Positions 1-8,143 of a stretch of 37,077 nt of DNA are shown piece by piece. The notes below the pieces were generated by a model that searched no databases, was not told the origin of the DNA, and saw only the letters and a list, made by a program, of their open reading frames with translations. The first letter of the stretch is position 1; every line of letters begins with the position of its first letter. The DNA comes from Opitutales bacterium. Its GTDB lineage: Bacteria; Verrucomicrobiota; Verrucomicrobiia; Opitutales; Oceanipulchritudinaceae. A program made the translations under genes and the position numbers. Location: positions 1-37,077 of the forward strand of contig JAFIGE010000042.1 in the NCBI GenBank assembly GCA_020831585.1. Direction: 5' to 3'.

Positions 1-535
1 TATACGCCGCCACCATCCTTTGCGCCGCCGTATCCGCCTCCACGATCACACTGCGAAACCGCTCCGCCCAGAAAGTCCCCACCGTATCGTGCTTCCGATT
101 ATACCACAAAGTGAAGCGCGTTTTCACCTCCCGCATAAAGACCGACACATCCCCCATCCGCGCCTTCAAGCGTCGGCGGATGCCCTCGGCGGAGTCCCTG
201 TTATTCGCCAAAATCGTCTCCAGATCATCCGCATCCAGTCCCAGCGAAGCACACCGCGTCCCCCCATAGAGCGCCCGAAAGCGCCCCACCAGACCCGCGT
301 CGTCCAGATTCATCGTCTCCTTCGGATCGAGCCGTACGAAGATATGAAAGTGATTGGCCATAAAGCAATAAGTCAGCACCTCCATCCCCGCAAACACCGC
401 CTGCGAGCGCATAATGTGGCGCATCGCCTGCATCGCCTCCTCATCCATCAACCGTCTTTTCTGCACCACCCTCGAAATAAGGTGGTGGCACGCCAGTCTC
501 GGATACCGTAGCCGCCTGCAAAACCTCCTGCTCAT
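1..535 (-). CDS. RAYT (REP-associated tyrosine transposase), 3' end cut by window edge
   Basis: A single-strand transposase of the Y1_Tnp/TnpA_REP family, predicted to cut and rejoin REP-like hairpins. About 178 codons are visible from ATG at 535, with no stop before the window edge. Seen: an N-terminal HHLISRVVQ segment, the HUH metal-binding motif in CFMANHFHIFV, and the family block WYNRKHDTVGTFWAERF. The expected C-terminal helix after 'AAQRMVAAY' lies outside the window. The gene reads outward and is a close paralogue of the RAYT that starts at 36936 on the other strand; their first about 45 codons and their leaders are nearly the same. Catalytic Tyr is not identified with certainty. Confidence 0.85.
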   Translation of the reverse strand, partial: MSRRFCRRLRYPRLACHHLISRVVQKRRLMDEEAMQAMRHIMRSQAVFAGMEVLTYCFMANHFHIFVRLDPKETMNLDDAGLVGRFRALYGGTRCASLGLDADDLETILANNRDSAEGIRRRLKARMGDVSVFMREVKTRFTLWYNRKHDTVGTFWAERFRSVIVEADTAAQRMVAAY

Positions 536-600
536 GGGGCCACTCAAACACCTGCCCAGCTTCTGTCAATGCTGTAATATTCAGAACATTAAAAAAAGTT
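536..600 (-). repeat. Conserved RAYT leader, copy 1 (palindrome at 576-590)
   Basis: Read on the minus strand, this leader matches the leader of the right-hand RAYT (36871-36935) almost base for base: a T-run, an imperfect palindrome (AATATTCAGAACATT on plus), then a shared block with TTGACAGAAGC and GGGCAGG, then the start codon. Conservation of noncoding DNA suggests either recent duplication of the whole cassette or a functional control or recognition site. The rest of the gap to 750 shows nothing recognisable. Confidence 0.7.
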
Positions 601-750
601 TCCCAGTGCCAAATCGGTTGTGGGTTCTGTTTCTACTCAAGGGGCCGCAGCGCCTGACAAACTTCGTGATTACACCCCAAACCGATCAGAGCCTCAGACG
701 CCGCTTGCCTTTCGCCGCAAGACCGCCTTTCCTCCCTCGGATTTATCGCC

Positions 751-1284
751 ATGATGAGAAACCGTCTCTTTTCCTTCGCGGCCGTCCTTCTCGGCCTCGC
801 TTTTTTCTCCGGTTGTGCAACTCGCCACGAGCCCTTGCGAACCGTCGACTTTGTCGACATCGAGCGTTTCATGGGCCGATGGTATGTGATTGCGCACACC
901 CCGACCGCCTTTGACCGCAACGCCTACAACGCCGTGGAGGAATACCGTCTACGGGACGACGGGCGCATTGCCACAACGTTTTCCTTCAATGCCGGTGGCT
1001 TCGAAGGGCGCGAACGAGTATTCAATCCGGTCGCCACCGTGCGTGATCCCCGAACCAACGCCCGTTGGGATATGCAGTTTCTTTGGCCATTCCAAGCCGA
1101 CTTCAACGTCATCTACCTTGACGGGATGTACCAGACCACGGTTATCGGGCACCCGAACCGCCGTTTTGCCTGGATTATGCGCCGCGAGCCATTCATCGAA
1201 CCCACGGAATATGCCGATCTCATCCTTATGCTGCAAACGCGCGGTTTCGATGTTTCTCTGATGCGGCTGGTCCCCCACGGTTGA
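751..1284 (+). CDS. Lipocalin family lipoprotein (Blc-like)
   Basis: A 177-residue bacterial lipocalin, expected to sit on the outer membrane and bind a lipid or other hydrophobic ligand. Residues 1-21 form a lipoprotein signal with lipobox FFSGC, the lipidated Cys being residue 22. The lipocalin signature GRWYVIA follows at 42-48, preceded by VDIERFM, as in Blc where GTWYEIAR occupies this place. The second conserved region ends in AWIMRREP near residue 145. Length fits the Blc group. A second ATG at 754 is possible. It lies 84 bases upstream of malQ on the same strand, with no clear functional link. Confidence 0.85.
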   Translation: MMRNRLFSFAAVLLGLAFFSGCATRHEPLRTVDFVDIERFMGRWYVIAHTPTAFDRNAYNAVEEYRLRDDGRIATTFSFNAGGFEGRERVFNPVATVRDPRTNARWDMQFLWPFQADFNVIYLDGMYQTTVIGHPNRRFAWIMRREPFIEPTEYADLILMLQTRGFDVSLMRLVPHG

Positions 1285-1368
1285 GGCGTCCTTTTCGGCG
1301 CGCTCCGCAACGTCCGGCCCCTGAGCGCACCCCCTTTTCGTTCTTTTGCGCAAACAGCTTCCATCAAT

Positions 1369-2892
1369 ATGACAACGCCTTTAATGCCTTGGCTAAACGA
1401 GCGCGCCAGCGGTGCCCTCCTCCACCCATTGTCCCTGCACGGCACACCTGGGTGTGGAGTCTTGGGACCCGCTGTGAGGGACTTTCTTGAATTCCTGCGC
1501 GAAGCGGAAATGACGTATTGGCAAGTGCTTCCACTGGGGCCCACGGGATACGGCGACAGCCCCTACCAGTGTTTTTCGGCCTTCGCCGGCAATCCATACC
1601 TGATCGATACAGACCCGCTTGTGGAAAACGGGCTCCTTCGCGGAGACGAGCTGCGGCCGCTGCAAGGCCTGAGCCACGGAAAGGTCGACTACGGCGCGCT
1701 CTACCGCATCAAGTGGCCCCTTCTGCGCCTCGCTTGGCGTCGTTTCAAGGCAAGTGGCCGCGCCTACCTGCCGAATTACGGACGCTTCGCCGACTTTTGC
1801 GAGGAGCGCAAGGAATGGCTCGAACCCTACGCCGCCTTCATGGCAGCAAAGGATCACTTCGGGGGCCGGTTCTGGGGCGAATGGCCGGCGGAGGCGCGGT
1901 CCTATGAGGCCTTCCGCAAGAGCTCCCTCTTCGACAAACTGGAAGATGCCCGCCTGGCCCACGCCTTCATCCAATATCTCTTTTTCGGCCAATGGAACCT
2001 CGTGCGCAAAATGGCCAACGAGCTGGGCATCCAAATCATTGGCGATGCACCGATCTTTGTCTCCTTGGATAGTGCCGATGTATGGGCGCGGCCAGACCTA
2101 TTCCTTCTCAACGATAAGGGCGCGCCGGAACTTGTCGCGGGTGTGCCGCCGGACTATTTTTCCCTCGAAGGACAGCTTTGGGGCAATCCACTCTATGATT
2201 GGGACGCCGCCGAGAAGGAAGGCTACCGCTGGTGGATCGAGCGCCTCCGCGCGAACTTCGAGTTTTACGATGTCGTGCGCCTCGATCACTTCCGCGGTTT
2301 CTACGACTACTGGGCCATCCCCGCCGGCGCAACCTCCGCGAAAGCCGGAGCGTGGCGCATGGGGCCGGGTCTGAAGCTTTTCGAGGCCGTGAAAGCGGCG
2401 CTGCCCGACGCCCGCCTCATCGCCGAGGATCTCGGTGAGATCGGCCCGGAGGTACGCGCCTTCCGCGATGAAACCGGCCTGCCCGGCATGGTCATTCTGC
2501 AGTTTGCCTTCGATGGCAAAGGCGGCGACAACCTCTACCTGCCGCACAACCATCTGCGCAACGCCGTCGTCTACCCCGGCACCCACGACAATAACACCAC
2601 CATCGGTTGGTATGAGGCGGCCTCTTCCGATGTCACGGATCACGTGCGCCGCTACTACCGTATCAGCGGGGAAGATATCGCCTGGGATTTCATTCGCTCC
2701 GCGTATCGGAGCGTGGCCAACCTCGCCATCATCCCAATGCAAGACTTGATGAGCCTGGATGGACAATCCCGCATGAATACCCCCGGTTCCGCCCTTGGCA
2801 ATTGGTCTTGGCGAATGAGCCGGGAAAACTTTCACTGGCAACGCGGTGCCACGCCTTATCTCCGCGAACTCGCCTGGCTTTACGACCGTTGA
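1369..2892 (+). CDS. malQ: 4-alpha-glucanotransferase (amylomaltase, GH77)
   Basis: Transfers alpha-1,4-glucan segments between maltooligosaccharides in the cytoplasm, for glycogen or maltodextrin turnover. At 507 residues it has the usual length of the short bacterial form. GH77 landmarks are all visible: N-terminal [14 protein letters not shown], the loop [16 protein letters not shown], the nucleophile Asp306 in VRLDHFRGF, the acid/base Glu353 in LIAEDLG, and the transition-state stabilising region YPGTHDNNT with Asp407. The start is ATG at 1369; no strong ribosome binding site is seen. guaB follows 47 bases downstream on the same strand, so the two could be cotranscribed. Confidence 0.95.
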   Translation: MTTPLMPWLNERASGALLHPLSLHGTPGCGVLGPAVRDFLEFLREAEMTYWQVLPLGPTGYGDSPYQCFSAFAGNPYLIDTDPLVENGLLRGDELRPLQGLSHGKVDYGALYRIKWPLLRLAWRRFKASGRAYLPNYGRFADFCEERKEWLEPYAAFMAAKDHFGGRFWGEWPAEARSYEAFRKSSLFDKLEDARLAHAFIQYLFFGQWNLVRKMANELGIQIIGDAPIFVSLDSADVWARPDLFLLNDKGAPELVAGVPPDYFSLEGQLWGNPLYDWDAAEKEGYRWWIERLRANFEFYDVVRLDHFRGFYDYWAIPAGATSAKAGAWRMGPGLKLFEAVKAALPDARLIAEDLGEIGPEVRAFRDETGLPGMVILQFAFDGKGGDNLYLPHNHLRNAVVYPGTHDNNTTIGWYEAASSDVTDHVRRYYRISGEDIAWDFIRSAYRSVANLAIIPMQDLMSLDGQSRMNTPGSALGNWSWRMSRENFHWQRGATPYLRELAWLYDR

Positions 2893-2939
2893 TCCAAATC
2901 CAGCCGTCCGAAAGCCCCAACGAAAACCCAATTCTCCGC

Positions 2940-4523
2940 ATGCCGCACGAATCCGACCACGAACTCGACGAGCCCTTCTACCAAGCGGCAAAAGAGTTTT
3001 TCGAAGCTAACCGGCGTATCGGCCTGACTTTCGACGACGTCACCCTCGCCACCCAATACAGCGCCGTCCTCCCCCGCGAAACCAACGTGGAAACCGAACT
3101 GTCGCCCCATCTGAGACTGAATATCCCCATGATTTCGGCGGACATGGACACCGTAACGGAATCCGCCATGGCCGCTGCCATGGCCCGCAACGGGGGCCTC
3201 GGGCTCATCCACTACAACATGAGCGAGCGCGACCAACTCAAAGAGGTCGCCCGCGTCAAGAACGACGTGCACGGTCTCATTCAGGAGCCCATCACCGTCG
3301 GACCCGATCTCTACATCGGCGATGTGCTCGCCATGATCGCGGAGCGCAACTTCAAGTTCACCACCTTCCCCGTGGTCGATGAGAAGAACCGCTTCCTTGG
3401 TCTCCTGCGCGGGCGCATCGTGCGCGAGCGCTATCGCTCCAAGCGCGTGGGCGATGCCATGATCCCGCGCGAGGAGGTCTTCTCCGTACTCGACAGCGAT
3501 ATTTCCGGCGATCCCATCGGGGCGGCTGACAGGTTTTTTAATGAGCACATGGGCATCCATAAACTCATCGTGCTCGACGCCGAGGGGCATCTGCGCGGCC
3601 TCTTCACCCTCTCCGACATCGAGCGCATCGGCGAGGAAGCGCTCGCCGCCGTGAAACCCGCGCGCGACAGCCTCTTTCGCCTCGTTTGCGGGGCGGCCAT
3701 CTCCGCCCACCGGACGGCGTCCGGTTCACTCGACCGCGACCACATCCTCGCCCACGCCCACGCCCTGGTGAGCGAAGGTGTCGACGCGCTCGCCGTCTCC
3801 ACCGCGCACGGTTTCTCCGCCGGGGTGGGCGACGTGGTGCGCCTCCTCCGGGATGAGTTTCCCGAACTCACGCTCATCGCCGGCAATGTCACGAGCGCGG
3901 CAGGGGTCGAGTTTCTCGCCGATTGCGGAGCCAACGCCATCAAGATCGGACAAGGGCCGGGCTCGATTTGCACCACACGGGTGGTCACCGGCGTCGGGAT
4001 TCCCCAGCTCACCGCCCTCTACGTCTGCGCGCAAGCCGCCCGCCGCAAGGGCGTTCGCATCCTTGCCGACGGCGGCATCACAAAGAGCGGCGACATCGTC
4101 AAAGCCCTCACCCTGGCCGATGGCGTGATCTGCGGTGGACTGTTTGCCGGCTGCCGCGAGGCTCCCGGCAGCATCATTGAGATCAACGGCAAGCTCTATA
4201 AGCAGTATCGCGGGATGGGTAGCCTCGCAGCTATGAAAGAGGGCAGCGCCGCCCGCTACGGCCATGAGCGCACGGGTTCTTCGAGCGCCAAGGTGGCCGC
4301 CGAAGGCATCGAGGCGCTGAAGGAAGTTTCCGGCTCCCTCGACGATACGCTCCGCCAACTCGTCGGTGGGGTTCAAAGCGGCTTGGGCTACCTCGGCGCG
4401 CGCGATCTCACCCATCTCCGTGAACGCGCCCGCTTCATTCGTGTCAGCCCTGCCGGCATGCGTGAGAGTGCTCCGCACGACGTCGTCGAAGTGAAAACCA
4501 CCGCCAGCGAAGACGAAAACTGA
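2940..4523 (+). CDS. guaB: IMP dehydrogenase family protein, divergent
   Basis: Predicted to oxidise IMP to XMP with NAD in guanine nucleotide synthesis. The chosen ATG at 2940 gives 527 residues and avoids overlap with malQ; the frame is open further upstream. Domain order is the standard one: barrel start [14 protein letters not shown], two CBS domains around residues 115-235, catalytic Cys344 in GPGSICTTR, phosphate loop [10 protein letters not shown], the flap residues Arg439-Tyr440 in GSAARYGH, and a normal C-terminus ([20 protein letters not shown]). Unusual: the Asp expected before the AHG triplet, which contacts the NAD ribose, is Ser287 (VSTAHG); the loop usually reading EGRVPYKG is EALKEVSG; and [12 protein letters not shown] replaces GSLLAGTEESPG. 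The flap argues for IMPDH over GMP reductase, but substrate is inferred. Confidence 0.82.
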   Translation: MPHESDHELDEPFYQAAKEFFEANRRIGLTFDDVTLATQYSAVLPRETNVETELSPHLRLNIPMISADMDTVTESAMAAAMARNGGLGLIHYNMSERDQLKEVARVKNDVHGLIQEPITVGPDLYIGDVLAMIAERNFKFTTFPVVDEKNRFLGLLRGRIVRERYRSKRVGDAMIPREEVFSVLDSDISGDPIGAADRFFNEHMGIHKLIVLDAEGHLRGLFTLSDIERIGEEALAAVKPARDSLFRLVCGAAISAHRTASGSLDRDHILAHAHALVSEGVDALAVSTAHGFSAGVGDVVRLLRDEFPELTLIAGNVTSAAGVEFLADCGANAIKIGQGPGSICTTRVVTGVGIPQLTALYVCAQAARRKGVRILADGGITKSGDIVKALTLADGVICGGLFAGCREAPGSIIEINGKLYKQYRGMGSLAAMKEGSAARYGHERTGSSSAKVAAEGIEALKEVSGSLDDTLRQLVGGVQSGLGYLGARDLTHLRERARFIRVSPAGMRESAPHDVVEVKTTASEDEN

Positions 4524-4550
4524 GCGGCAGAAATAAAAGGGGCAAAAGCC

Positions 4551-4566
4551 GGGCGCAGAGTCGCCC
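4551..4566. terminator. Weak hairpin between convergent genes
   Basis: GGGCG and CGCCC are separated by a six-base loop, between the convergent stops of guaB and the DUF3127 gene. It is placed where a bidirectional terminator would be expected, but the stem is only five pairs and no real T-run follows on either strand. Confidence 0.25.
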
Positions 4567-4572
4567 GTCTAC

Positions 4573-4923
4573 CTAAAAAGGAATTTCCTCATCGCCGGAC
4601 GAACCATAGTCCGTCGTATCTTCGGGAAACGCATCATCCGGCGCAGCCGGCCCGCTGGCACCACCCGCCTCTAGCTTCCAAGCCGTGAGGTTCACGAAAT
4701 ACTTGCCATTGTATTCGCGCCCATTGAGGTCGAAATGAACGGTCACCCGTTCCCCCTCTTTCACATTGTCCAAAAGCGCCCCCTTCTCCTTCAGGCACTC
4801 GAGTTTAATATCTTGGGGAAACTTGTCGTCCGTGGTCACCACAAACTCGCGCTTGGAAAAACCACTCGGGAAAGTCTGGGTGTCGGAGATAAGCTTGATC
4901 GTTCCGTTCAGCTGATAGGCCAT
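4573..4923 (-). CDS. DUF3127 OB-fold-like protein with SSB-type acidic tail
   Basis: A 116-residue protein of the DUF3127 family, whose role is unknown. Residues 1-88 carry the family core (QLNGTIKLISDTQTFPSGF, KREFVVTTDDKFPQDIKLEC, VHFDLNGREYNGKYFVNLTAW), with the look of a small single-strand-DNA-binding OB fold. A Gly/Ala/Pro/Asp-rich linker leads to the last residues GDEEIPF, closely resembling the DDDIPF tip with which bacterial SSB recruits replication and repair proteins. Members known from Bacteroidota end in a similar acidic DLPF-type tail. DNA binding and partner recruitment are inferred from this tail, not shown. Divergent from the gene at 5182 across a 258-base gap. Confidence 0.8.
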   Translation of the reverse strand: MAYQLNGTIKLISDTQTFPSGFSKREFVVTTDDKFPQDIKLECLKEKGALLDNVKEGERVTVHFDLNGREYNGKYFVNLTAWKLEAGGASGPAAPDDAFPEDTTDYGSSGDEEIPF

Positions 4924-5045
4924 AGTCCGGAAGACAAAGCATTCCCCGCCTTCTGTCCAGAAACAACCCGCCGTCTACACAAACTCCCTGCCCCAATCAC
5001 ATAATACTCAAAATCCGCTGCCCACTCCCCAACCCAGATCAAACG

Positions 5046-5078
5046 CCCCCCCTTCTCAACATACCCCCCCCTTCTCAA
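5046..5078. repeat. Short direct repeat, C-run plus TTCTCAA
   Basis: Two copies of a C7-8 run followed by TTCTCAA, at 5046-5059 and 5064-5078, in the gap between the divergent DUF3127 and DUF432-like genes. Function unknown; C-runs are prone to slippage. Confidence 0.5.
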
Positions 5079-5105
5079 GCTGCAGAAAAAACCAGTCAAT
5101 TTTTT

Positions 5106-5116
5106 TGTTCTGAACA
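5106..5116. promoter_or_regulatory. Palindrome TGTTC-T-GAACA, candidate operator
   Basis: A perfect 5-1-5 palindrome in the divergent gap 4924-5181. It lies after a T-run, as the same core does in the right-hand RAYT leader (36883-36893). It could be a binding site for a dimeric regulator. It is not the wider-spaced TGTTC-N4-GAACA type that I recall for verrucomicrobial LexA. No convincing -35/-10 pair was found beside it. Confidence 0.4.
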
Positions 5117-5181
5117 TGTATACCTTTTGATTTGGCGAAGCTGCACGATTTTCGTTTGCCCGGAATGCCGGGCCATGAAAG

Positions 5182-6003
5182 ATGTCGCTGTATCGAAACA
5201 TGACGACCCCGCCGACACCCGACACCCTATGGGAGACCGTTCCGCTCTCTGGTTCAGAACCGATTCACTACCAGTTCGGTCCACTTTCCGTCTGGATTCG
5301 GAAGATCGAAAATGACTTCATTCTCTATTTGAAGAGGACCCCAACCGAGGAAATCCGCTGCTCTGTCGGCACGGGCGAAATTCCCGCCGATCTCAAAGCG
5401 ACCGATCGCTTTGCCTACGATGGCGAATTCGAGGCCATTCATGCGGTGCCCATGCTTCCCGAACGCTCCATCGTCGTTCGCCCGGAAAACCCCCTAAAGA
5501 TTCTCAGCGGCCAGAAGACTCTCTTTTTCGTGAGTATTCCGCTGAGCATCCGGTTCGAACTGCTTCAGGGCACCCAACGCACCACCCTGGTTGACCTCCC
5601 CACGCAGATACTCTCCAACACCCTGTTTGGGGATACCATGACCGGAGAGCTGAGTTTTGCCCTCAAAACTTCGGCCAAACACCGTCTCGAAACCGTCACA
5701 AAACGTCGCTGGCGGGCAATCTGCGCTGTGACAGTGGTAAACAAAAGCGACCGCAACCTGGATTTGCAGAGACTGTGCGTGCAATCCCGGCACCTGGGTT
5801 GCTTCCAGGGAAAAGACTTCCTTTGGACCCACCCGATCGTGGTGACCCATCGCTCGGAGAAAGACGAAATTCTCGTGACTTTCGGAGACGCCCCCCCTGC
5901 CTTCGAGACCATTGGTGAGCAACTTTCTGAGGCACGGGAACCTGTAAAAAAGAGCCTCCTTCGCCGCGGTCTGAGTTCACTGCGGCTTCCGGGATTTGCC
6001 TGA
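5182..6003 (+). CDS. DUF432-like protein next to mechanosensitive channel
   Basis: A 273-residue protein without signal peptide or membrane helix, so probably cytoplasmic. It resembles DUF432 members (archaeal and bacterial, function unknown), most clearly in the central block RPENPLKILSGQKTLFFV followed by SIPLSIRFE, and in the later stretch RLCVQSRHLGCFQG. The C-terminus is basic and leucine-rich (KKSLLRRGLSSLRLPGFA). The start at 5182 has only a weak upstream purine stretch; ATG 5203 is an alternative. The gene ends 42 bases before the MscS channel on the same strand. I recall DUF432 genes beside mscS in other genomes, which would suggest a role tied to the channel, but that is from memory and the family call is moderate. 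Confidence 0.55.
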   Translation: MSLYRNMTTPPTPDTLWETVPLSGSEPIHYQFGPLSVWIRKIENDFILYLKRTPTEEIRCSVGTGEIPADLKATDRFAYDGEFEAIHAVPMLPERSIVVRPENPLKILSGQKTLFFVSIPLSIRFELLQGTQRTTLVDLPTQILSNTLFGDTMTGELSFALKTSAKHRLETVTKRRWRAICAVTVVNKSDRNLDLQRLCVQSRHLGCFQGKDFLWTHPIVVTHRSEKDEILVTFGDAPPAFETIGEQLSEAREPVKKSLLRRGLSSLRLPGFA

Positions 6004-6045
6004 CCGCGTGCAGAACGGGGAAATCTCATCATCGATCTTCAAAAC

Positions 6046-6951
6046 ATGGAAATCACTAGTTTGGCTTGGTTATCAACCGACCGGTTGGAGACGCTGATTC
6101 GCGTTTCCATCCTGCTCTTCGTTGTCCTGCCCCTCGTTTGGATGGCGGGTAAAGCAGCGGGTCGCTTCGTGGAAAGACGATCCACCCCGCATCATGCCCT
6201 CATGGCGCGCAAGGTGATCATTTACGTGGGCTTTGTGCTCGTTTTCGTGATGGCCCTGACCGATCTGGGGTTTAAACTTACGCCGCTTCTCAGCGCGGCC
6301 GGAATCGTCGGGATTGCGATCGGTTTTGCCGCGCAAACCACGCTCTCCAACTTCATCAGCGGCATTTTCCTGATCACAGAAAAACCCTTTGCCATCGGCG
6401 ATGTGATCACGGTTGGAGACAACACCGGCATGGTCCTTTCCATTGATTTGATGTCCGTCAAGATTCGCTTATTCGACAACCGTTTCGTGCGCGTTCCGAC
6501 ATCTCTGCTCATTTCACGCGAGTTCATCAACAACACCCGTTTTCCCGTTCGCCGACTCGATATCAACATTTCGGTGGCCTACAAGGAGAGCGTGGAGAAG
6601 GTCCGCAAGGTGCTTGGTGAAGTGGCCGACAAAAACCCGTTCTGCCTCGATGAACCCGCACCGCTTATCATTTTTCTCAAATACGGAGACTCCGGGCTGG
6701 AGTTTCTCCTGGGTGCCTGGTGTGCGCGCACCGACTTTCTCGCCTTGCGCAACTCCATCATGCAGGAAGTGAAGGAACGATTCGATGAGGAAGGGATCGA
6801 AATCCCGTTTCCCCATCGGTCCCTCTACACGGGAGCGGCGACGGAGCCCTTCCCCATACGGCTTGTCAACGATGTGGGGCTCGCTGCCGCAGTCAAAGAA
6901 GCGAAAGAAAACGATTCTCAAAAGGTGGATGGATCTTCCCATGCCATCTGA
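6046..6951 (+). CDS. mscS: MscS-type small-conductance mechanosensitive channel
   Basis: An inner-membrane channel that opens under membrane tension and releases solutes on hypo-osmotic shock. The 301-residue protein has three hydrophobic helices (about 17-38, 55-75, 84-115). The third, pore-lining one is rich in Gly/Ala (AAGIVGIAIGFAAQTTLSNF) as in E. coli MscS. It is followed by the beta domain (FAIGDVITVGDNTGMV, RVPTSLLISREFINN) and the alpha/beta C-terminal domain. Length is close to E. coli MscS (286). The last bases overlap the start of the downstream MeaB gene, and a DUF432-like gene precedes it, so the three may form one transcript. Confidence 0.93.
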   Translation: MEITSLAWLSTDRLETLIRVSILLFVVLPLVWMAGKAAGRFVERRSTPHHALMARKVIIYVGFVLVFVMALTDLGFKLTPLLSAAGIVGIAIGFAAQTTLSNFISGIFLITEKPFAIGDVITVGDNTGMVLSIDLMSVKIRLFDNRFVRVPTSLLISREFINNTRFPVRRLDINISVAYKESVEKVRKVLGEVADKNPFCLDEPAPLIIFLKYGDSGLEFLLGAWCARTDFLALRNSIMQEVKERFDEEGIEIPFPHRSLYTGAATEPFPIRLVNDVGLAAAVKEAKENDSQKVDGSSHAI

Positions 6952-8038
6952 AAAAGAGTCTGCCGCCCCTCCTTCGGCGCTGCGCGTGGTTCCCGGTGTA
7001 GACGGTGGACATGATGGAATGGATACAAACCTCAAACGCCCCTCACGGCCGCCGCCACGGTTCACCGAGCCCTCTGCGGAGGAATTGATCGACGGCATCC
7101 GCCATCGCAATCGAACTCTCCTCGCCCGCGCCATTACTTTGGTCGAGTCGAATGCCCCGAAACACCAGGAGGTCGCCCGCCAGGTCCTCGAAGCCCTCAC
7201 ACCGGAGGCCGGAAACAGCGTGCGATTGGGAATAACCGGGGTGCCCGGGGCGGGTAAGAGTACCCTCATCGAGTCGCTGGGATTTTGGTTGTGTGAACAG
7301 GGACGGGATGTCGCCGTGTTGGCCGTTGATCCATCGAGCACGCTGCACCGGGGAAGTATTTTGGGTGATAAAACCCGTATGGAGCAGCTCGCGCGGCATC
7401 CCCGCGCCTTCATTCGCCCATCCCCCAGCGGCGGTACCTTGGGCGGAGTAGCCCGCAAGACACGGGAGACGGTTGTCCTGTGTGAAGCATTCGGGTTTGA
7501 AACGGTCATCCTCGAAACAGTGGGCGTGGGGCAAAGCGAAGGCCTCGTTCGCACCATGGTGGATTGCTTTCTCCTCGTTCTCATTGCCGGTGCCGGCGAT
7601 GAGTTGCAGGGCATCAAAAAGGGCGTCATGGAGCTGGCCGACCACATCCTCGTCAACAAAGCCGACGGAGGAAACGAGCGCGCAGCCCTCTTGGCCAAAG
7701 CCGAGCTGAACCGCGTTCTTTCCTTCTTGTCCGGGCCGACCCCCGGGTGGTCCACCCGTGCCGCGACGATTTCCGCCCTCACCCGCGCCGGACTCCCTGA
7801 GCTCTGGGCCCGAATCGAGGATTTTCTCGAAAAGACCCGTTCATCCGGTGCTTTCGCGACGCGTCGCCAGCGGCAAGCCGTGGAGTGGTTTGAATCCCTC
7901 CTTGATGAAGGATTGCGTGCCCGATTTTTCGCGGACCCCCGGGTCTCCCGCCAACTCCCCCTTTTTCGCGAACGCATCCATTCCGGACAAATGCCCCCCA
8001 CGCAAGCGGCCGAAAGCCTCCTCCGATTGTGGGGATAG
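6941..8038 (+). CDS. meaB: MeaB/ArgK-type P-loop GTPase (methylmalonyl-CoA mutase chaperone family)
   Basis: G3E-family GTPase; characterised members load and protect the B12 cofactor of methylmalonyl-CoA mutase or related acyl-CoA mutases. With the ATG at 6941 it has 365 residues. Motifs: Walker A GVPGAGKST at 100-108, LAVDPSS, the base-II region ETVGVGQSE, and the guanine-specificity motif NKAD at 239-242. The frame is open upstream into mscS; 6941 is preferred because AAAGGTGG at 6921-6928 is a plausible ribosome binding site, with ATG 6929 as alternative. It overlaps mscS by 11 bases. No mutase gene is in the window, so the client enzyme is unknown. The roughly 45-residue N-terminal extension is Pro-rich. 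Confidence 0.9.
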   Translation: MPSEKESAAPPSALRVVPGVDGGHDGMDTNLKRPSRPPPRFTEPSAEELIDGIRHRNRTLLARAITLVESNAPKHQEVARQVLEALTPEAGNSVRLGITGVPGAGKSTLIESLGFWLCEQGRDVAVLAVDPSSTLHRGSILGDKTRMEQLARHPRAFIRPSPSGGTLGGVARKTRETVVLCEAFGFETVILETVGVGQSEGLVRTMVDCFLLVLIAGAGDELQGIKKGVMELADHILVNKADGGNERAALLAKAELNRVLSFLSGPTPGWSTRAATISALTRAGLPELWARIEDFLEKTRSSGAFATRRQRQAVEWFESLLDEGLRARFFADPRVSRQLPLFRERIHSGQMPPTQAAESLLRLWG

Positions 8039-8143
8039 TCAAATCAAGCACAGGGACGCCACAGACGCTTGCTTCCGAGGCCGGGCACCGGACAAAGCGG
8101 CAACGCCCTTTAAAAGGGCTAGGGCAAAAGGAAAAGACGTGGT

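Noticed and set aside
2098-2991. Long minus-strand frame opposite malQ
   Set aside because: GC-rich codon-position effect; malQ on the plus strand has complete GH77 motifs.
5106-5116. LexA/SOS box
   Set aside because: Spacing between half-sites is one base, not the four I recall for this phylum, and no SOS gene is downstream.
6514-8001. 495-codon minus-strand frame opposite mscS and meaB
   Set aside because: Spans two well-supported plus-strand genes and is rich in Arg/Ser, typical of a shadow frame.
8106-8120. Hairpin GCCCTT-TAA-AAGGGC between meaB and the endonuclease
   Set aside because: Short stem and no T-run on either strand, so not called a terminator.
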